A stretch of DNA of 21,484 nt from Oscillospiraceae bacterium. GTDB taxonomy: Bacteria; Bacillota; Clostridia; Oscillospirales; UBA929. The stretch is taken from the NCBI GenBank assembly GCA_009784085.1, contig WRCJ01000017.1, positions 1 to 21,484 of the forward strand, read 5' to 3'. The notes below the pieces were generated by a model. It did not search any database. It saw nothing but the letters and a program-made list of their open reading frames with translations, and was not told the origin of the DNA. Numbering within the stretch: the stretch's first letter is position 1; each line of letters opens with the position of its first letter. This document shows positions 6,571-14,928 of this stretch, in pieces. Both the position numbers and the translations under genes were made by a program.

Positions 6571-9156
6571 CTATACCGCGATCGCGCATGAGAGATGGTG
6601 CCGGCCCGAGCCGGTTTCCTGTACGGTGCCGTCCGGCAGGATGATTTCCGCCGACGTGTTGTGCGGGATATCGACCGTCAGGGAAAAGACATGCCCGTCG
6701 ATCCGCCATGCGGCGCCTACCTTGCCGTATGGCGTGCGGACGCTGGTGTCGGCCCATGTCAGCCCGCCGCCGGGGCGCGGCTGGATTTTGATCCTCTTGT
6801 ACCCCGGCGCGTCCTCGCAGATATCGATGCCGCCGACGACGCGGTACAGGAACTCGCCGACGGCGCCATAGGCATAGTGGTTGAGGGAGTTCATGCCGGG
6901 GCTCCACATGCTGCCGTCCGGCTTGATGCCGTCCCAATGCTCCCATACGGTGGTCGCGCCCTTTTTGACCTGATACAGCCACGAGGGGTAGTCTTCCTTG
7001 AGCAGCAGGTCATACGCTTCCTCCAGGCAATCGTTGTCCGCCAAGACTTGACAGAAATACGGCGTCCCCAGGAACCCCGTGTTCAGATGGCCGCCGTTTT
7101 CCTTCAGGAGCGCAAGCAAGCCCCCTATCGTGCGCGCCCGGTGGGCTGGGGGCGTCAGATCAAAAGCAAGGGACAGGATATGGGCCGTCTGCGTGGGGCT
7201 GGTCAGTCGCCCGTCGGGAGAGAAAAACGCCCCCGCGTAGGCGTCGCCGATATCGCGGCGCAACGCCTGGTAGCGCGCGGCGTCCGCCGGCTTATCCAAA
7301 ACGACCGCCGCGCGGCGCAGTATGTCCGTACACAGCGCATAGTAGGCCGTGGCAATGAGGCTGGTGTCCGTGGCGCCGTAATAGCTTCCCTCTTCCGCGT
7401 CCAAAGCCACCCAGTCGCCCAGCTGATAGTCATTGTCCCAGAGCAGCCCGCCCGTGGCGCGGGCCTGGATGTAGCCGACCCAGGCTTTCATGCTGCCATA
7501 GCACTCCGCCAGCGCCGCTTTGTCCCCGTAAGCCAGCCAAAGCGCCCAGGGGCATATGGCCGCCGCGTCGCCCCAGCCGCTCACGGCCTCGGCGTTGGAG
7601 ACGACATCGCCCTCGATGAACTTGCCCGTGAGTATGTCGGGCACGACATAGGGGACGGCGCCGTTCTCGAACTGGGCCGCCCGGAGGTCCCGCAGCCACT
7701 CGATAAAGAATGCGCGGGTATCCATCAGATAGGTGGAAGTCCGGATAAAGATCTGCGCGTCGCCAGTCCAGCCCAAGCGTTCGTCACGTTGCGGGCAATC
7801 GGTGGGGACGCCGACAAAGTTGCCCTTCAGGCTCCAGAGGATGTTGTGGTGCAGCTGGTTGAGCAAATCGTGGGAACATTCGAAATGCCCGGCGCGGCGC
7901 ATGTCCGAATGGACGGCCACCGCCGAAAAGTCTTCCGCTAGCACCTGCCCCGGGTAAGACAGGACTTGCGCGTACCGGAACCCCTGAAAGGTGAAATGCG
8001 GTTCGAAGATAACGGGCGCATCGTCCCGGAGGGTGTAGGTGATTTCGCACTTGGCCGAGCGAAGGTTCTCGGTGTAAAAATTCCCCTCCCGATCCAGCGT
8101 CTCGGCATGGCGCAGGCGCACGGTGTCCCCCGCCTGCCCACGCGCGGCGAAGCGCACCCACCCCGCCAGGTTTTGCCCAAAATCGAGCACGGTCTCGCCC
8201 TTGGGCGTGGTGATTACCCGTTGGGCGGGCAACTCCTCCTGACGCCTGATCGGCGGTCCTTCCTGCGGGCGCAATATCTGTGGGGAACAATCCGTAAACG
8301 GCAACGGAAACGGTTCGACCGGGGACCAGCCGCTGTCGTCAAAGCCTGCGCTGTCCCAACCCGGTTGCTCCAGCCGGGCGTCATAAATCTCCCCATGGTA
8401 CAATTCGGAAAACAGGATGGGGCCATCGGAACAACGCCACCGCGCATCCGTGGCGACCGTCTCCCGCCGCCCGTCCGCGTAGAGGAGTTCCAGGCGCATG
8501 AGCAGGGCGGTACGCTCCCCATAGACGCCCCGCAACCCAATCCATCCGGCCAGGTCGCCCTTGTACCAGCCCGCCCCCAGCATGGCGCCGACGGCGTTTT
8601 CCCCCGGGCGGAGTAGTGGGGTCACGTCCCATGTTTGGTAGAGAAGCCGCTTGCGATACTCCGTCCAGCCGGGCGCCAGCAGGGCGTCGCCCACCCGCGC
8701 CCCATTGATCCACAGCTCGTATAGCCCCAAAGCCGTCACATAGGCCACGGCGCGTTTCACCTCGCCGCCTACTTCAAAAGGCCGCCTGAGCAGTTTGCCT
8801 TTGGAAAGGGCGGCGTCCCCCGGCATGTCCGGCGTGATGAATATGGCGCCGAAGTCTTCGGGGTCAGGGCCGGTCAAGATCTGCTGCGCGACACTCCATC
8901 CGCTGTCCCCACCGTTATCATCCCACACGCGGACGCGCCAATACAGCGCTTCGCAATAGGGCATGGCCGGCCCCGCGTAGGGGACATAGCAGGACGCCTC
9001 GCTGACGGTTTCCCCGGAGTCCCACAGCAGGAGGGAAAAGTCGGCGGAGAAACCAAGCTGTAAATGGTAGGCGCGTTGGCGCACATCCCGGCCGCCGGAC
9101 AGCAACGTCCAGCAAAAACCAGAGGAGCTATAATCAAGATCGGTCAAACCAAGCAC
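6571..9156 (-). CDS. Alpha-L-rhamnosidase, GH78, cytoplasmic
   Basis: The protein has 861 residues. The start is GTG at 9156 with AGGAGG six nt upstream. It should hydrolyse terminal alpha-L-rhamnosyl residues from imported oligosaccharides or glycosides. GH78 hallmarks are the N-terminal beta-sandwich domains with LYWRVRVWDD and ALGLYELWINGARVGDALLAPGWTEYRKRLLYQTWDVT (first ~200 residues), then DFGQNLAGWVRF, and at the entrance of the (alpha/alpha)6 barrel VPTDCPQRDERLGWTGDAQ with the probable general acid Glu459. Later come TTVWEHWDGIKPDGSMWS with the probable base Glu739, NHYAYGAVGEFLYRVVGGI, and a C-terminal beta-sandwich. There is no signal peptide, so cleavage happens after import. It closes the transporter block, 59 bp after the VanZ-like gene, and is followed by the rhamnose operon. 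The family call is secure; linkage preference cannot be read from the sequence. Confidence 0.95.
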   Translation of the reverse strand: MLGLTDLDYSSSGFCWTLLSGGRDVRQRAYHLQLGFSADFSLLLWDSGETVSEASCYVPYAGPAMPYCEALYWRVRVWDDNGGDSGWSVAQQILTGPDPEDFGAIFITPDMPGDAALSKGKLLRRPFEVGGEVKRAVAYVTALGLYELWINGARVGDALLAPGWTEYRKRLLYQTWDVTPLLRPGENAVGAMLGAGWYKGDLAGWIGLRGVYGERTALLMRLELLYADGRRETVATDARWRCSDGPILFSELYHGEIYDARLEQPGWDSAGFDDSGWSPVEPFPLPFTDCSPQILRPQEGPPIRRQEELPAQRVITTPKGETVLDFGQNLAGWVRFAARGQAGDTVRLRHAETLDREGNFYTENLRSAKCEITYTLRDDAPVIFEPHFTFQGFRYAQVLSYPGQVLAEDFSAVAVHSDMRRAGHFECSHDLLNQLHHNILWSLKGNFVGVPTDCPQRDERLGWTGDAQIFIRTSTYLMDTRAFFIEWLRDLRAAQFENGAVPYVVPDILTGKFIEGDVVSNAEAVSGWGDAAAICPWALWLAYGDKAALAECYGSMKAWVGYIQARATGGLLWDNDYQLGDWVALDAEEGSYYGATDTSLIATAYYALCTDILRRAAVVLDKPADAARYQALRRDIGDAYAGAFFSPDGRLTSPTQTAHILSLAFDLTPPAHRARTIGGLLALLKENGGHLNTGFLGTPYFCQVLADNDCLEEAYDLLLKEDYPSWLYQVKKGATTVWEHWDGIKPDGSMWSPGMNSLNHYAYGAVGEFLYRVVGGIDICEDAPGYKRIKIQPRPGGGLTWADTSVRTPYGKVGAAWRIDGHVFSLTVDIPHNTSAEIILPDGTVQETGSGRHHLSCAIAV

Positions 9157-9215
9157 AGATACCCTCCTAGCAACTTATCCCTTTATGCCCAACTACCGCA
9201 TGTTGCGGGCATTCG

Positions 9216-9815
9216 TCAGAGAATTTCCTCCAGTTCCACTTCATCTTCATGATCCCTTAGCGAAACGGGGTGGCTTCTTCGCCATTTCTCCCATAGCGGT
9301 AAGAAAAGAGCGCACATGCCACATCCCATCAGGTAGCCCATCAGGTAGCCCAGCAAGTTCAATACAACATCGGCCAGATCGAAGATCCCGAGAGCTGTCA
9401 CAAGCTGTAGCGTCTCCAGGAGAAGAGAAAACACTAAACCCCAGATCATAGCCATAGCCCAACGGAGTTTCACCCCGCGGAAGATCAGCGGAAATAATAA
9501 ACCGTTCGGCATAAACTTGAGCAGGTTCCCAAAGAAATTGAAGACGGCTATGTCGTAATTGACGCGAGACCCATTATCCAAGCCAAGTAGAGTTGAAATA
9601 TAATACCACAAAGTATAGGCAGATCCCTCAAGGGAGCTAATATTACGCCACGACCCAAATCTCAAGTATAAATCACGCCAATATATGGCCGGGGTGATAG
9701 AAAGCCCGCTGCCGCTGTAGGTATACAACAAGTATACCGCGATTTGGATGCCTGCAAAACCAAAGAACAGTATTTTCCACAGTGTTTGAAGTTTCATTTT
9801 TCCTAAGCCAATCAC
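9216..9815 (-). CDS. VanZ-like membrane protein
   Basis: The protein has 199 residues. The likely start is GTG at 9815 with AGGAGGAG about 9 to 11 nt upstream; an in-frame ATG seven codons inside (MKLQTL) is the alternative. Hydrophobic segments lie near residues 10-30, 85-105, 115-140 and 145-170. The VanZ-family signature is present: FFGNLLKFMPNGLLFPLIF, and ETLQLVTALGIFDLADVVLNLLG in the third to fourth segment. VanZ of the glycopeptide-resistance cluster gives low-level teicoplanin resistance by an unclear route; most VanZ-like proteins have no known function. Here it sits 38 bp after the second permease gene and 59 bp before the rhamnosidase gene, so it should be co-transcribed with them. 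A resistance role is not implied; involvement in envelope or glycan handling is speculative. The C-terminus is acidic (DHEDEVELEEIL). Confidence 0.85.
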   Translation of the reverse strand: MIGLGKMKLQTLWKILFFGFAGIQIAVYLLYTYSGSGLSITPAIYWRDLYLRFGSWRNISSLEGSAYTLWYYISTLLGLDNGSRVNYDIAVFNFFGNLLKFMPNGLLFPLIFRGVKLRWAMAMIWGLVFSLLLETLQLVTALGIFDLADVVLNLLGYLMGYLMGCGMCALFLPLWEKWRRSHPVSLRDHEDEVELEEIL

Positions 9816-9853
9816 TTCAATGCACTCCTCCTAGCCCGTTAACCTTTAGCCCC

Positions 9854-10684
9854 TTAACCTTTGATGGCGCCGGACACCATACCGGACACGATGCGTTTGC
9901 TGAAGAAAATAAACAAGAGGAGGGGCGGCAGCGAGATCAGGACGACATTGGCCATCAACAAATTCCAAGAACTGGCGAATTTGCCATAGAAATTGTACAT
10001 GGTGAGCTGGACCGTGACATTTTTGGCCCCGGGAAGGAAGTAGAGGGGGTTGACGAAGTCGTTGAACACGTTCACCGCCGCCAGCACGGTGACCGTGGCG
10101 GTGACGGGTTTGAGCAGCGGAAAGATGATCATAAAGAAGTGGCGCAGCCGGCCGCACCCGTCGATGAGGGCGGCCTCGTCGATTTCCTTGGGGATCGTGG
10201 ACATAAAGGCCCGATACAACATCAAGGTAAAGGGGATTTGGAGCGCGGCCGCCACCAAGACCATGCCGAACAGGGATTTGAAGACGCCTATGGTCTGCAG
10301 GACGCGAATCGTGGGCACGATGGCGGGCGGGATCATCAGCCCCACCAACGAGAGGAAGTTCGCGAAGGTCGTGAGTTTGCTCCGCCGCCGCTGCAGGATA
10401 AAGCCGCCCATGGAGCACACCAGGATCAGCAGCACGACGGTACCGAGCGTGATAATCACGCTGTTGAGGAAACCCGTGGCGACCATGTAATTCTGTGTGG
10501 TAATGGCCGTTTCGTAATTCTCGACAGCGGCGAACTCCTCCGGGAAGCCGAGGCTCATCTGCGCCGCCCCGGCCCTTGTCTTGAAGGAGTTGATGACAAT
10601 ATAGTAGAAAGGGATACCGAATATGGCCAGGACGAGAATCACCGCGACGATCTCGATGACGAGCTTCTTCACCTTCTTGTTCAT
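9854..10684 (-). CDS. Carbohydrate ABC transporter permease (MalG/CUT1 type)
   Basis: The protein has 276 residues. The open frame begins further upstream, but ATG at 10684 (MNKKVKKLVIEIV) is chosen because it overlaps the preceding permease stop as TGATG and has AGGAGG ten nt upstream. It is an inner-membrane half-pore with about six membrane segments. The cytoplasmic coupling loop for the ATPase is the EAA motif EIDEAALIDGCGRLRHFFMI followed by FPLLKP. The N-terminal membrane segment followed by PFYYIVINSFKT is typical of the MalG-like partner in CUT1 sugar importers. It pairs with the permease at 10684-11547 and the binding protein at 11851-13242. No ATPase gene is present, as is common in Bacillota, where an MsmX-type ATPase is shared between importers. 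The family is certain; the substrate, presumably rhamnose-containing oligosaccharide, is inferred from context. Confidence 0.93.
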   Translation of the reverse strand: MNKKVKKLVIEIVAVILVLAIFGIPFYYIVINSFKTRAGAAQMSLGFPEEFAAVENYETAITTQNYMVATGFLNSVIITLGTVVLLILVCSMGGFILQRRRSKLTTFANFLSLVGLMIPPAIVPTIRVLQTIGVFKSLFGMVLVAAALQIPFTLMLYRAFMSTIPKEIDEAALIDGCGRLRHFFMIIFPLLKPVTATVTVLAAVNVFNDFVNPLYFLPGAKNVTVQLTMYNFYGKFASSWNLLMANVVLISLPPLLLFIFFSKRIVSGMVSGAIKG

Positions 10685-11547
10685 CACAGGATCGCCTCCT
10701 TCCTGTTGAGCCACCAGAACAACGGGAAGGCCAGCAGCGCGACCAGCAAGAGCATCACGACATTGCCCGCCGTCGCGAGGCCGTAATACCCGTTGCTGTA
10801 TTGCTTATAGATGACGGATGCCAGGACGTCGGTGGTAAAGCCGGGGCCGCCGTTTGTCATGACCCAGATCAGGTCGAAGGTACGCAGGCCCGTGATAAAC
10901 GAAAGAATGATGACAGAGTTCATGGCCGGCCGACACAATGGCAACGTGATATAGCGGAACTTATGCCACCAGCCGCCGCCGTCGATTTGCAACGCCTCGT
11001 AGTATTGCGGGTCTATCGCCATGATGCCGGCGATGTAGATGACGGTCGCCATGCCCACGCCCTTCCACAGATCCACAAAAATGACGGAACCCAACGCCAA
11101 GCTGACGTTGCCCAGCCAATCCGGCCCTTTGAGGCCCAGCAGGCCGATGGCGGAGTTGATGAGCCCTTTGGTGGGGTGGAACAGGCTCTTAAACGCGATG
11201 CCCACGGCCAAGGTCGATAGCAGGGTGGGGAAGAAGATCATGGAGCGTAAAAAGGATCGCGTCCTCAGGTTCAGCGAGGAACATAGGAAAGCGCCCAACA
11301 GCAAGCCGAACACCGTTTTCAAGCCGCTGGTGGTCAGGGCGTATACAATCGTGTTCCGTAGGCTCGTCACCATCTGGATCTCCGAGAAAAAGGTCGTAAA
11401 ATTCCGAAAACCGATATAGTCCCATTCCACGAGGGTCCACCGCGTCATACTGAAGAAAAACGATATGAATGTCGGCACGATAAAGATGACCACGTACACG
11501 AGCCCTATCGGAATCAAAAACCAATAGGAATACACTTTCTTATTCAT
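10684..11547 (-). CDS. Carbohydrate ABC transporter permease (MalF/CUT1 type)
   Basis: The protein has 287 residues and starts with ATG at 11547. Its ribosome binding site is weak (GGGG about 9 nt upstream), unlike the strong AGGAGG sites of its neighbours. It carries about six membrane segments, beginning YWFLIPIGLVYVVIFIVPTF, which is characteristic of the MalF-like partner. The EAA coupling loop reads YYEALQIDGGGWWHKFRYIT followed by LPLCRPAM, and the C-terminal part contains the common WVMTNGGPG segment. It forms the channel with the permease at 9854-10684, to which it is coupled by a one-base stop/start overlap. It is separated from its binding-protein gene by 303 bp that hold a repeat array and a hairpin, so its expression may be set lower than that of the binding protein. 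Confidence 0.93.
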   Translation of the reverse strand: MNKKVYSYWFLIPIGLVYVVIFIVPTFISFFFSMTRWTLVEWDYIGFRNFTTFFSEIQMVTSLRNTIVYALTTSGLKTVFGLLLGAFLCSSLNLRTRSFLRSMIFFPTLLSTLAVGIAFKSLFHPTKGLINSAIGLLGLKGPDWLGNVSLALGSVIFVDLWKGVGMATVIYIAGIMAIDPQYYEALQIDGGGWWHKFRYITLPLCRPAMNSVIILSFITGLRTFDLIWVMTNGGPGFTTDVLASVIYKQYSNGYYGLATAGNVVMLLLVALLAFPLFWWLNRKEAIL

Positions 11548-11585
11548 AAGCTAAACCCCGTCTTCTGTTTCAATCTTCGCCCGCA

Positions 11586-11690
11586 CCCGGCGGGCAGGCC
11601 CACGCCCGACGGGCAGGCCCACGCCCGACGGGCAGGCCCACACCCGGCGGGCAGGCCCACACCCGGCGGGCAGGCCCACACCCGGCGGCG
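11586..11690. repeat. 19-bp tandem repeat array between binding-protein and permease genes
   Basis: Five contiguous 19-bp copies lie at 11591-11609, 11610-11628, 11629-11647, 11648-11666 and 11667-11685. They come as two variants: CGGGCAGGCCCACGCCCGA (two copies) and CGGGCAGGCCCACACCCGG (three copies). Each unit contains GGGC-AG-GCCC self-complementarity. The period is not a multiple of three, and reading frames across it are low-complexity, so it is non-coding. There are no spacers, so it is not a CRISPR array. Confidence 0.9.
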
Positions 11691-11742
11691 GCGGGGGAGT
11701 TGTTCGCGATACTATGGAGAGGGGGGGCCGATACATGGAAAG

Positions 11743-11772
11743 GGGGGGCGGGGATTTGTGTCCCCACCCCCC
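11743..11772 (-). terminator. GC-rich hairpin, probable attenuator after the binding-protein gene
   Basis: As minus-strand RNA, 11772-11761 (GGGGGGUGGGGA) pairs with 11754-11743 (UCCCCGCCCCCC) through one G-U wobble: 12 bp with a six-base loop. The run of C after the stem is followed by UUUCC, a weak U-tract. It lies about 80 nt past the binding-protein stop and before the permease genes. A partial terminator or 3'-end-protecting hairpin here would give more binding protein than permease. Confidence 0.55.
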
Positions 11773-11850
11773 ATCCGAAAACACTGGAGTCCCTTCTTCT
11801 TTCGCTTTGCGATAAATTACTTAATTGGTTTACTGACAATTGACAACTGA

Positions 11851-13242
11851 TTACTCTTGCTGCAGGCGTTCCTTTTCGACATCCTGGTCGTAATTGGCGG
11901 CGCCCTTGGCCGGCGTTGTCATGCCGGAGCCGACCTCCACGCAAATCTGCGGCAGGTTGGGGCCCTTCACCGATGTGATAAACTCAATGGCCGGGGCGGT
12001 CTTGCCCGCGTCGAAATACGGTTGCATCTCTTTGACGGCCTGGTAGACGTTCGGGGACGACGGGGCGCCGGCGACCACGCTGGGGCCGTTGCCGGAAGAT
12101 TTGTTGGCAAGGATGCCTTGGGCTTCCTCGGAAAGATAGAATTCGAAGAACCGGTTGACCTCGTCAAAATGATCCGAACCCTGGCAGGCGTACCAACCGT
12201 CGGGCATCCAGACCGTCAGGGCGGTGTTGGCGGCGTCGTCGGCGGGTTGGGCAAACAGGCCGATGTTGTCGATTTCATCGGGCCAATTCCCCACGATGCC
12301 GTCCAGCGCGAAGGTGAGCATCGGGTAATACAGCCCATCGCCTTTGACCAGCATCTCAAGCGCCAGATCGTACGTGGTGGCGAGGTAATCCGCGTTCATG
12401 AAGCCTTTTTCGTTGATCTCCGCGAGCTTTTCGAAGGATCTCACCGCGGCGGGCGTGCCGGCGTAGGTGGCCCTCTCGGCGTCGAAATCGGCCGCGAAGT
12501 TGGGGGCTACGGCCGCCAAGTTGGCATAGTCGGCCAGCGGGATCAGCTGGGCAGTCCAGCTATCGCTGTAGGAGCCGATGACGGCGGTTTTGCCGGCGTC
12601 TTTGGCCTTTTGGCAGTTGTCAATCAAAGCGGACCAAGAGGTCGGGACAGTCAGGCCCAGATCGTCATGCAACTTCTTGTTGTAGAGCCAGCCGCCGCCC
12701 ATGGAAGTCCTGCCGGGAATGCCGAAAACCTTGCCGTCCATCGAGACGGTCTGCTTGTAGGATTCCTGCAGCTTGCTCATGTAGGACTGGCTGGACAGAT
12801 CCACGAGGTTCCTGACAGGGTCGAGGGTGGCTAGCAGGGAGCCGGAGTTGAACCAAATGAAGTCCGGGGCGTCCCCTGTGGCAAAGCGCGTCTTGAGGAG
12901 GGTCTCGCCTTCGGCGCCGCCGGGGCGAAGCTCCTCTTCGAACTTGATGCCGGTGATTTCGGTGAAGCGTTCCATAACGGCTTTGGATCCGGCCTGATCG
13001 GTGTCGCGGTCGATGATATAGGTGAGGGTGACATCGGACTTAGGCACGTCTTCGCTGGGCGGCGGATCGTCGGTGGGCGGCGCGTCGGTGGGCGGTGCGT
13101 CGGTGGGTGGTGTGTCGGTGTTTGCGGGCGGGTCTGATGTTTTGCTGCCTGAATCGTCACCGCAACCTGTCAGCGTGAAGCCAAACGACAGCGTCAGGAT
13201 GAGCGCCAGGATAAGAGCGAGGATGCTTCGTTTCTTTGACAT
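11851..13242 (-). CDS. Sugar ABC transporter substrate-binding lipoprotein
   Basis: The protein has 463 residues. ATG at 13242 has AGGAGGG six nt upstream. It begins with a lipoprotein signal (hydrophobic LALILALILTLSFGFTLTGC; Cys27 lipidated), then a low-complexity linker of repeated PPTDA units (about residues 40-65; 15-bp DNA repeats at about 13066-13115) that spaces the domain from the membrane. The rest is a family 1 extracellular solute-binding fold: FTEITGIKFEEE, TGDAPDFIWFNSGSLL, DGKVFGIPGRTSMGGGWLYNKKLHDDLGL and WSALIDNC are the usual conserved stretches. It should capture the sugar for the two downstream permeases. The position in a cluster with GH78 rhamnosidase and rha genes suggests a rhamnosylated oligosaccharide; the sequence alone does not show it. 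The gene follows the response regulator by 104 bp, and the gap contains a promoter and a shared regulatory element. Confidence 0.93.
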   Translation of the reverse strand: MSKKRSILALILALILTLSFGFTLTGCGDDSGSKTSDPPANTDTPPTDAPPTDAPPTDDPPPSEDVPKSDVTLTYIIDRDTDQAGSKAVMERFTEITGIKFEEELRPGGAEGETLLKTRFATGDAPDFIWFNSGSLLATLDPVRNLVDLSSQSYMSKLQESYKQTVSMDGKVFGIPGRTSMGGGWLYNKKLHDDLGLTVPTSWSALIDNCQKAKDAGKTAVIGSYSDSWTAQLIPLADYANLAAVAPNFAADFDAERATYAGTPAAVRSFEKLAEINEKGFMNADYLATTYDLALEMLVKGDGLYYPMLTFALDGIVGNWPDEIDNIGLFAQPADDAANTALTVWMPDGWYACQGSDHFDEVNRFFEFYLSEEAQGILANKSSGNGPSVVAGAPSSPNVYQAVKEMQPYFDAGKTAPAIEFITSVKGPNLPQICVEVGSGMTTPAKGAANYDQDVEKERLQQE

Positions 13243-13279
13243 AAAAAACCCTCCTAAAATATTGAGAAACTGTATGTTT

Positions 13280-13310
13280 ATTATAGGCGATCAAAACCCC
13301 TTCTGTACAT
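13280..13310 (-). promoter_or_regulatory. Candidate promoter of the transporter operon, activator-dependent type
   Basis: A perfect -10 TATAAT (13285-13280, minus strand) lies about 40 nt upstream of the binding-protein start. At the -35 position there is only TGTACA (13310-13305, 19 nt spacing), a poor match. A good -10 with a poor -35 next to a putative AraC-type binding element is the usual layout of an activator-dependent promoter. Confidence 0.55.
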
Positions 13311-13349
13311 GGAGTATCAAAGCGGTTTTCCATGGAAAATCCGACACTA
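13302..13349 (+). promoter_or_regulatory. 48-bp regulatory element, copy 1 (transporter operon)
   Basis: Read on the plus strand, this stretch matches copy 2 (14929-14976, minus strand) at 38 of 48 positions without gaps, including a perfect first 12 bases TCTGTACATGGA. Two ATGGA words lie 23 bp apart, about two helical turns, as expected for an AraC-type dimer. It also contains a perfect palindrome TTTTCCATGGAAAA (13326-13339). It abuts the promoter of the binding-protein gene, and its distal three bases are the stop codon of the response regulator. The regulator binding it is inferred. Confidence 0.7.
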
Positions 13350-14810
13350 GCCCGACTTGAATTCCGAGGGCGCCAGGCCGGTGATAGAGCGGAAAACCTT
13401 GCTAAAGTAGAATTGATCGGAAAAACCCAGGTGCGCGGCGATGGCTTTGATCGGCATGTCCGGGAACTCGGTCATGAGGAGCTTGGCCTCCTCGATGCGG
13501 CTATGGGTGACATATTCCACGAAGGTCATTTTGCAATACTTGCGGAAAAGCTGGCTCAAATAGCTGCCCGAGATGTGGAAGACGTCGCAGATAAGCTGCG
13601 TGGACAGCGGATCGCGCAGATGCTCGTGGATATACTCCTCGATGCGGCCGATCAATTGCCCCCCCTTGTCTTTGCGCTCGATGGGTTTGTAGATCTTCCC
13701 GCAATACTCCCACGCTCTTTGCAGCATGTCGGAATAGCTTGCCGCCTGCCGTGAGATGGTGACAGCCACCTCGAAGAGGTTGCCCTGCGGTTTGTCGTCG
13801 GAGGGCGGGGTGTGCTCCGTCATGAACTGCAACAGGTGGGCCAAGGTGCGCTCCACATGCGACAGCGGGGCGTTGTCGGCTTCCCAGAGGGCAAAGGCAG
13901 AACCAAGCCCCGCCTTGATTTTGTCCAGCTGCGCGTTCGATATGGCATAGCGCAGGTTGCTCAGCAATGTCTGCTCTTGCTGGGGCGGTTTGTACGGCGC
14001 CACGACGCCGTCGCCGAGCTCCCCCGCCTGCTTGAGCCCCGGCACGGCGGCTTTCAGCGTGGCGTCCAGCATGGTAAGCAAGCAGTTGCTGTCCTCGCCG
14101 GGGAGGACGGTTTTGAGAAAGGCCGTGTAGTACGGCGCGCCCAGCGACAGGACATCGACAAAATGCCCGGGCCCGATGTGTTTCGCGATGAGGCCACTGA
14201 CAGGGAGCGCGAAACAGACCTCTGTTTCGTCGCGCGCATAGACGGCAGCCAGGTCGTCGGGCAGGCCCGGCGGGTAGGGGAACGGCCCGGTGGGCATGCG
14301 GGCGTCGCATGGCGTACCGCCCAGCCGGATGGCGCCGAGCGTGAGGCGATCCTGCGACCAGGGCCACGGGTTGTTGGGGTCCATGCTCGTCTTCAAGATT
14401 TGGAGAAGCCAGCCCTCCCGGCCCTGCCGCTTCTGCTGCTTGGCTTTCGCGCCCAGCTTGTCCATCGCCGCTTTGAATTCGGAGGGGCGGATCGGTTTGA
14501 GCAGGTAGTCTGAGACCCCGGCGCTGATGGCTGCCTTGGCGTATTCGAAGTTGCTGTGCCCGCTGATGATCAACGTCAGCACGTCCGGTTTGTGGCGGCT
14601 GATCCACTGGGCAAGCTCGATGCCGTTCACGGCCGACATCTGTATGTCCGTGATCACAATATCCACCTGGGTTTGCCGCAGCGCGGAAATGGCGCCCTTC
14701 CCATCCTCTACGCAGCAGACGATCTCGGTATCCGGACAGCGCGTCCGGAGCAGTTGGGCGATATAACGCATCGCGGCTGGTTCGTCGTCCACAATCATGA
14801 CGCGCAACAT
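13347..14810 (-). CDS. Response regulator with AraC-type DNA-binding domain (YesN family)
   Basis: The protein has 487 residues. The frame runs open further upstream, but ATG at 14810 is chosen: it has AGGAGG six nt upstream and begins MLRVMIVDDEPA, the usual receiver start. The N-terminal receiver has acidic pair Asp8/Asp9, phospho-acceptor Asp55 in DIVITDIQM, Ser in IISGHSNFEYA and Lys in DYLLKPI. The middle ~250 residues are a variable linker. The C-terminal ~100 residues are an AraC-type double helix-turn-helix (STQLICDVFHISGSYLSQLF and IKAIAAHLGFSDQFYFSKVF, ending GLAPSEFKSG). YesN-type regulators usually work with a YesM-type sensor kinase encoded next door; none is in this window. It probably activates the transporter operon immediately downstream and perhaps itself, since both promoters carry the same 48-bp element. 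Confidence 0.93.
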   Translation of the reverse strand: MLRVMIVDDEPAAMRYIAQLLRTRCPDTEIVCCVEDGKGAISALRQTQVDIVITDIQMSAVNGIELAQWISRHKPDVLTLIISGHSNFEYAKAAISAGVSDYLLKPIRPSEFKAAMDKLGAKAKQQKRQGREGWLLQILKTSMDPNNPWPWSQDRLTLGAIRLGGTPCDARMPTGPFPYPPGLPDDLAAVYARDETEVCFALPVSGLIAKHIGPGHFVDVLSLGAPYYTAFLKTVLPGEDSNCLLTMLDATLKAAVPGLKQAGELGDGVVAPYKPPQQEQTLLSNLRYAISNAQLDKIKAGLGSAFALWEADNAPLSHVERTLAHLLQFMTEHTPPSDDKPQGNLFEVAVTISRQAASYSDMLQRAWEYCGKIYKPIERKDKGGQLIGRIEEYIHEHLRDPLSTQLICDVFHISGSYLSQLFRKYCKMTFVEYVTHSRIEEAKLLMTEFPDMPIKAIAAHLGFSDQFYFSKVFRSITGLAPSEFKSG

Positions 14811-14864
14811 AATTATCCTCCTCGTTATATGTGAAAAAAAGGTATTTTGCGCTGCTTTGCACCA

Positions 14865-14893
14865 ATCATATTCACAAAGTGTTGGGATGTCAA
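14865..14893 (-). promoter_or_regulatory. Promoter of the response-regulator gene
   Basis: On the minus strand a perfect TTGACA (14893-14888) and TATGAT (14870-14865) are separated by 17 nt, a near-consensus sigma-A promoter. It lies about 55 nt upstream of the ATG at 14810. It should give steady transcription without an activator. Confidence 0.75.
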
Positions 14894-14928
14894 TACGGTC
14901 ACGGCGGGTTTGGGAGGATTTTCGCGAA

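Noticed and set aside
6595..7941. A 448-codon open frame on the plus strand
   Set aside because: It lies fully antisense to the well-supported GH78 gene; it reflects third-position GC bias and has no recognisable domain.
9216..9815. Glycopeptide-resistance interpretation of the VanZ-like gene
   Set aside because: No vanA, vanH, vanX, vanR or vanS genes are present; the neighbours are sugar-uptake genes.
11591..11685. Possible CRISPR array
   Set aside because: The 19-bp units are contiguous with no spacers, and no cas gene is in the window.
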